Below are positions 5,607-8,096 of a DNA stretch of 8,096 nucleotides, one piece after another. This DNA comes from Betaproteobacteria bacterium (GTDB taxonomy: Bacteria > Pseudomonadota > Gammaproteobacteria > Burkholderiales > Ferrovaceae): positions 1 through 8,096 of the forward strand of contig JAGWPH010000076.1 of the NCBI GenBank assembly GCA_028870615.1, written 5' to 3'. The position numbers were made by a program, and so were the translations under genes. The first letter of the stretch is position 1, and the number at the start of each line of letters is the position of its first letter. The notes beneath the pieces are model-generated. The model did not search any database and had not been told where the DNA came from. It saw nothing but the letters and a program-made list of their open reading frames with translations.

Positions 5607-7027
5607 CTTCGCCCGTAGCCGTCCTCGAAGCGAACGATGTCATCTTCTCCCAAATAAAGCCCGGACTGGACTTCGATAATTTCGAGAGATTCGCTCGTGA
5701 GATTTTCCAGTCGATGCTTCACCCCCAACGGAATGTAGACCGACTGGTTTTCGTGCAACAGAAACACGTCTTCGCCGCGCGTGACTTGTGCGGTGCCTTT
5801 GACCACCACCCAGTGCTCGGCCCGATGGTGATGTAATTGCAGGGACAGACGCGCGCCCGGTTTGACGGTGATGCGCTTAACCTGAAACCGCTCACCGCGA
5901 TCAATGGAATCGAACACGCCCCAGGGTCGGGGCACTCTGCGCTGGGTCGTGGCTTCTGCTACGCCTTCCTGTTCCAGTTGCGCCACCACCTGGCGGACAG
6001 ATTCAGCATGATCAGGGTGGGCCACCAGAAGCGCATCGGGCGTATCCACGATAAGCAGATGATGGGTTCCAAGAGCCACCACGGGGCGATGGGGCGCGTG
6101 AATATAAGTGTCACTGCACTGGCGCACATGACCCTGTCCCAAAATGCGATTGCCGTCCTGGTCAGGCGGTACCAATTCAGCCACGGCATTCCAGCTGCCC
6201 ACATCGCTCCAGGCCCCGTGAAAGGGAACCATGGCAACCCGGTTATGGTGTTCCAGCACGGCATAGTCGATGGACTGGCTGCGGCAGCGTTCAAAACTGT
6301 TACGGTCGAGGCGTGTAAACAGTCCATCCGTGGTACTTTGTTGTAGGGCTGCGCGCGCTGCTTCCAGAATGTCCGGCGCGTGCTGTTGCAGGGCGTCGAT
6401 GAGCGTGCCCGCCTGGGTAAGAAAAATGCCGGCATTCCAGAAACAGTTACCCTGCAGCAGCAGTTGCTGTGCGAGCCCGGCATTTGGTTTTTCAATAAAG
6501 CGGCGGACAGGGACACTGGGATCAGACCTCACTTGTGAGGTCTGATCCCCACCGCTTTCAATGTAACCATAGGCCGTGCTTGGAAATGTCGGCACAACGC
6601 CGAAGGTGACGATAAACCCTGCTTCGGCCGTAGCGACCCCCTGTGTGACGGTGTTTAAAAAGACGGCATGGTCAGGAATGTGATGATCTGCTGGTAAAAA
6701 CAGCAGCAGCGTCTCGCGTTGGGTACGCGACAGGGCGGCCACGGCCAGGGCGGCTGCCGTATTGCGCCCCACGGGTTCCAGCAGTTGCTGCACCACCACG
6801 CCGGCCGCGTCGGCCGCATCCTGCACCAGAAATCGGTACTCCTCTGAGGAGAGGGCGAGGGGGGTGTCGGAGAGGGGGCGCACACGCTCCAGCGTGAGCT
6901 GCAGCAGGCTTTTGTCCCCGATCAATGGTACAAACTGCTTGGGAAAGGATTTACGCGACAGGGGCCACAGCCGTGTGCCGCTGCCACCGCACAGGATGAC
7001 GGGAAGGATGGATGGGGTTGCGTTCAT
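5603..7027 (-). CDS. manC: Bifunctional mannose-1-phosphate guanylyltransferase / mannose-6-phosphate isomerase
   Basis: A 474-residue ManC/AlgA/CpsB-type enzyme. The N-terminal nucleotidyltransferase makes GDP-mannose from mannose-1-phosphate and GTP: GGSGTRLWPLSRKSFPKQF (14-32), YGYIES (153-158), FIEKP (177-181), WNAGIF (197-202) and SDVGSWNA (274-281). The C-terminal cupin is the type II phosphomannose isomerase: PRPWGVFDSID, QLHHHRAEHW (397-406) and GVKHRLEN, with likely metal ligands Gln397, His399, Glu404 and His438, ending GLYLGEDDIVRFEDGYGR. Both halves look active. Residues 160-170 (GDQTSQVRSDP), between YGYIES and FIEKP, are encoded by a perfect inverted repeat (element B). The start overlaps the stop of the aldolase gene as ATGA and no separate ribosome-binding site is evident, so translation is probably coupled. 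GDP-mannose feeds surface polysaccharides or GDP-fucose/rhamnose synthesis. Confidence 0.96.
   Translation of the reverse strand: MNATPSILPVILCGGSGTRLWPLSRKSFPKQFVPLIGDKSLLQLTLERVRPLSDTPLALSSEEYRFLVQDAADAAGVVVQQLLEPVGRNTAAALAVAALSRTQRETLLLFLPADHHIPDHAVFLNTVTQGVATAEAGFIVTFGVVPTFPSTAYGYIESGGDQTSQVRSDPSVPVRRFIEKPNAGLAQQLLLQGNCFWNAGIFLTQAGTLIDALQQHAPDILEAARAALQQSTTDGLFTRLDRNSFERCRSQSIDYAVLEHHNRVAMVPFHGAWSDVGSWNAVAELVPPDQDGNRILGQGHVRQCSDTYIHAPHRPVVALGTHHLLIVDTPDALLVAHPDHAESVRQVVAQLEQEGVAEATTQRRVPRPWGVFDSIDRGERFQVKRITVKPGARLSLQLHHHRAEHWVVVKGTAQVTRGEDVFLLHENQSVYIPLGVKHRLENLTSESLEIIEVQSGLYLGEDDIVRFEDGYGRS
6518..6549. repeat. Perfect palindrome (element B) inside the manC reading frame
   Basis: GGGATCAGACCTCAC (6518-6532), a two-base centre TT, and GTGAGGTCTGATCCC (6535-6549) form a perfect 15-bp inverted repeat. 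The arms match those of elements A and C in the intergenic regions. It is translated as residues 160-170 of ManC, in a loop between two conserved motifs, and does not break the frame. A stem this long is not expected from coding constraint, so an inserted REP-like element is the best reading. Confidence 0.75.
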
Positions 7028-7680
7028 GGCAACAGGTGGGGCACGCTTTTTTCTCCGTAACCCTTGAATTTTTCCAGCGCCTCGGTCATCTGCGCAGCGT
7101 TCAGTCGTGGCGGTTCACCGACAGTCAAGGCCTTGAAATAAATCTCGCAAAGAGCTTCCACTTCTACCGCAACACCCAAGGCGGCCGAGAGGGAATCCGC
7201 TGCGGTGATTAGCCCATGGTGGGACAACAGGCAGGCATGCCGATCCTTCAAGGCCGTGACTGCAGACTGTGCCAGTGCCGGAGTGCCAAAGGTATGGTAG
7301 GGAGCGCAGCGGACGGAATCACCGCCCGCGATGGCAATCATGTAGTGGAATGGCGGGAGCTCTCGTTCCAGACAGGCAAGCGCCGTGCAATTGGGCGCGT
7401 GTGCATGCAGGACGGCCTGATGTTCCGGATAGGCCGCCAGAATCTCGCGGTGCATGATCCATTCGCTGGATGGTTCGCGGCGGCCCCGGATCGTGCCGTC
7501 AAAACCCATCCAGACGATGTCCTCGGCTGTCATTTCGGTAGCAGGAATGCCGGAAGGGGTGATCCAGTAGCCTTCGCGGTCGCGCAGGCTGAGGTTTCCA
7601 GTGGCGCCGTGATTCAGATGCAGGGCTTCCATCTGACGGGCAGTGGCGATCAAAGACTGGCGGGCATTGACGAGGGACAT
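7024..7680 (-). CDS. Class II aldolase, L-fuculose-1-phosphate aldolase-like
   Basis: A 218-residue zinc-dependent class II aldolase/adducin protein. It aligns from residue 1 with E. coli FucA as I recall it: GATGNLSLR (Asn29), ITPSGIP (Gly44), SSEW (Ser71-Ser72-Glu73), HAHAPNCTA with His92 and His94, HYMIAIAGGDS (Tyr113), APYHTFGT and LLSHHGLI (His155). Glu73, His92, His94 and His155 fall at the same numbers as the FucA zinc and catalytic residues, so aldol cleavage of a sugar phosphate to DHAP plus an aldehyde is likely; substrate is not certain because relatives act on rhamnulose-, ribulose- and methylthioribulose-phosphates. The start at 7680 fits the family N-terminus although no clear ribosome-binding site precedes it. 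The stop overlaps the manC start by 4 bases, so the two genes form an operon. No other fucose-catabolism gene is in view. Confidence 0.9.
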   Translation of the reverse strand: MSLVNARQSLIATARQMEALHLNHGATGNLSLRDREGYWITPSGIPATEMTAEDIVWMGFDGTIRGRREPSSEWIMHREILAAYPEHQAVLHAHAPNCTALACLERELPPFHYMIAIAGGDSVRCAPYHTFGTPALAQSAVTALKDRHACLLSHHGLITAADSLSAALGVAVEVEALCEIYFKALTVGEPPRLNAAQMTEALEKFKGYGEKSVPHLLP

Positions 7681-7740
7681 GGTAGTTAAAATTTAAATCG
7701 TGTACAGAGTCTGATTCTCTCAGAAAAAAAGAAGAAAAAC

Positions 7741-7803
7741 GGGATCGGGCCTCAAAAAAGTGGGGGCACGCCCAAATTTTAATTAGAATTGAGGCCTGAC
7801 CCC
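7741..7803. repeat. REP-like hairpin element C upstream of ndh
   Basis: GGGATCGGGCCTCAA (7741-7755) pairs with TTGAGGCCTGACCCC (7789-7803): 15 positions with one mismatch and one G-T wobble. The 33-base interior holds a small GGGC-AC-GCCC stem (7764-7773) and an AT-rich half. TTTT follows at 7806-7809, and the ndh ATG is 21 bases beyond the stem. The arms share sequence with elements A and B. The rest of this intergenic region (7681-7740) is AT-rich with a purine run at 7721-7739 and must hold the aldolase promoter, but no convincing -35/-10 pair was found there. Confidence 0.65.
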
Positions 7804-7824
7804 GCTTTTACATGGACCTTTAGC

Positions 7825-8096
7825 ATGCATCAAATCGTTATTGTAGGGGGTGGCGCCGGAGGACTGGAACTGGCCACCGGCCTGGGTGACTCCCTGGGTC
7901 GAAAAGGTCTGGCCCAGATCACGCTGATCGAGAAATCACGCACGCATTTCTGGAAACCCCACCTGCATGAAATCGCTGCAGGCAGCATGGATCTGGACCT
8001 GCACGCACTGGATTACCTGGCGCAGTCCCACTGGCACCATTTCCGTTTCCGCATCGGCGAGATGACTGGAATGGACCGCGAACAACGCCTCGTGCA
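7825..8096 (+). CDS. ndh: Type II NADH dehydrogenase (NDH-2), N-terminal part (3' end outside window)
   Basis: The first 90 residues of an NDH-2, a single-subunit membrane-associated flavoprotein that passes electrons from NADH to quinone without pumping protons. MHQIVIVGGGAGGLELATGLG is the FAD-binding Rossmann start with a GxGxxG-type loop, followed by an acidic strand end (ITLIEKSRTHFWKPHLHEIAAGSMDLDLHALDYLA), which is very typical of Ndh. The start at 7825 matches the family N-terminus; an ATG at 7812 opens only a three-codon frame. There is no strong ribosome-binding site, and hairpin element C lies 21 bases upstream. The gene is divergent from the aldolase-manC operon. Confidence 0.92.
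   Translation, partial: MHQIVIVGGGAGGLELATGLGDSLGRKGLAQITLIEKSRTHFWKPHLHEIAAGSMDLDLHALDYLAQSHWHHFRFRIGEMTGMDREQRLV

Noticed and set aside
5606..5631. GCTTCG/CGAAGC inverted repeat after the channel gene as a terminator
   Set aside because: The stem is only 6 bp with a 14-base loop and no T-tract, and it lies inside the manC coding sequence.
5837..6346. A 169-codon plus-strand open frame opposite manC
   Set aside because: It is antisense to the conserved ManC sequence and shows no family signature.
7710..7724. TCTGA-TTCTC-TCAGA inverted repeat upstream of the aldolase gene as an operator
   Set aside because: Five-base arms in an AT-rich stretch are expected by chance, and it matches no known operator consensus.
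7789..7824. TTG start for ndh inside element C
   Set aside because: It would add 12 residues absent from the NDH-2 N-terminus, and the ATG at 7825 leads straight into the FAD-binding strand.

Overview
This 8.1-kb window reads as ordinary, fairly GC-rich, densely packed proteobacterial chromosome. A Beta- or Gammaproteobacterium is most likely, judging from a PrtD-type type I secretion operon, a ManC/AlgA bifunctional enzyme and a type II NADH dehydrogenase; the species cannot be named from sequence alone. Seven genes are supported and two of them run off the window ends.

Layout: (1) 1-729 (+) is the C-terminal part of a membrane-anchored HAMP-GGDEF diguanylate cyclase. (2) 736-1437 (-) is a convergent HAD-family (S)-2-haloacid dehalogenase-like hydrolase. 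(3) 1438-1586 is a divergent intergenic region with a hairpin repeat, a sigma70-like promoter and a perfect TGTGA-N6-TCACA palindrome. (4) 1587-5606 (+) is a three-gene type I secretion operon (ABC exporter, membrane fusion protein, TolC-like outer-membrane channel) with tightly coupled genes and no substrate gene in view. (5) 5603-7680 (-) is a two-gene operon, a FucA-like class II aldolase followed by manC, joined by an ATGA overlap. The manC 3' end overlaps the outer-membrane channel gene in a shared CTAG. (6) 7681-7824 is a second divergent intergenic region holding another hairpin repeat. (7) 7825-8096 (+) is the start of a type II NADH dehydrogenase.

The secretion proteins should form one trans-envelope exporter. 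ManC would make GDP-mannose for surface polysaccharide, and the cyclase would make c-di-GMP. Together they suggest a cell-surface or biofilm neighbourhood, but that link is inference.

The most unusual signal is a family of related palindromes with arms close to GGGATCAGRCCTCA / TGAGGYCTGAYCCC. It occurs three times: in the leader of the dehalogenase gene, in the leader of ndh, and as a perfect 15-bp inverted repeat inside the manC reading frame, where it encodes part of the protein. They look like dispersed REP-like elements, one of which has been domesticated as coding sequence. The second unusual point is a markedly shortened membrane fusion protein (317 aa) between two normal-length partners.
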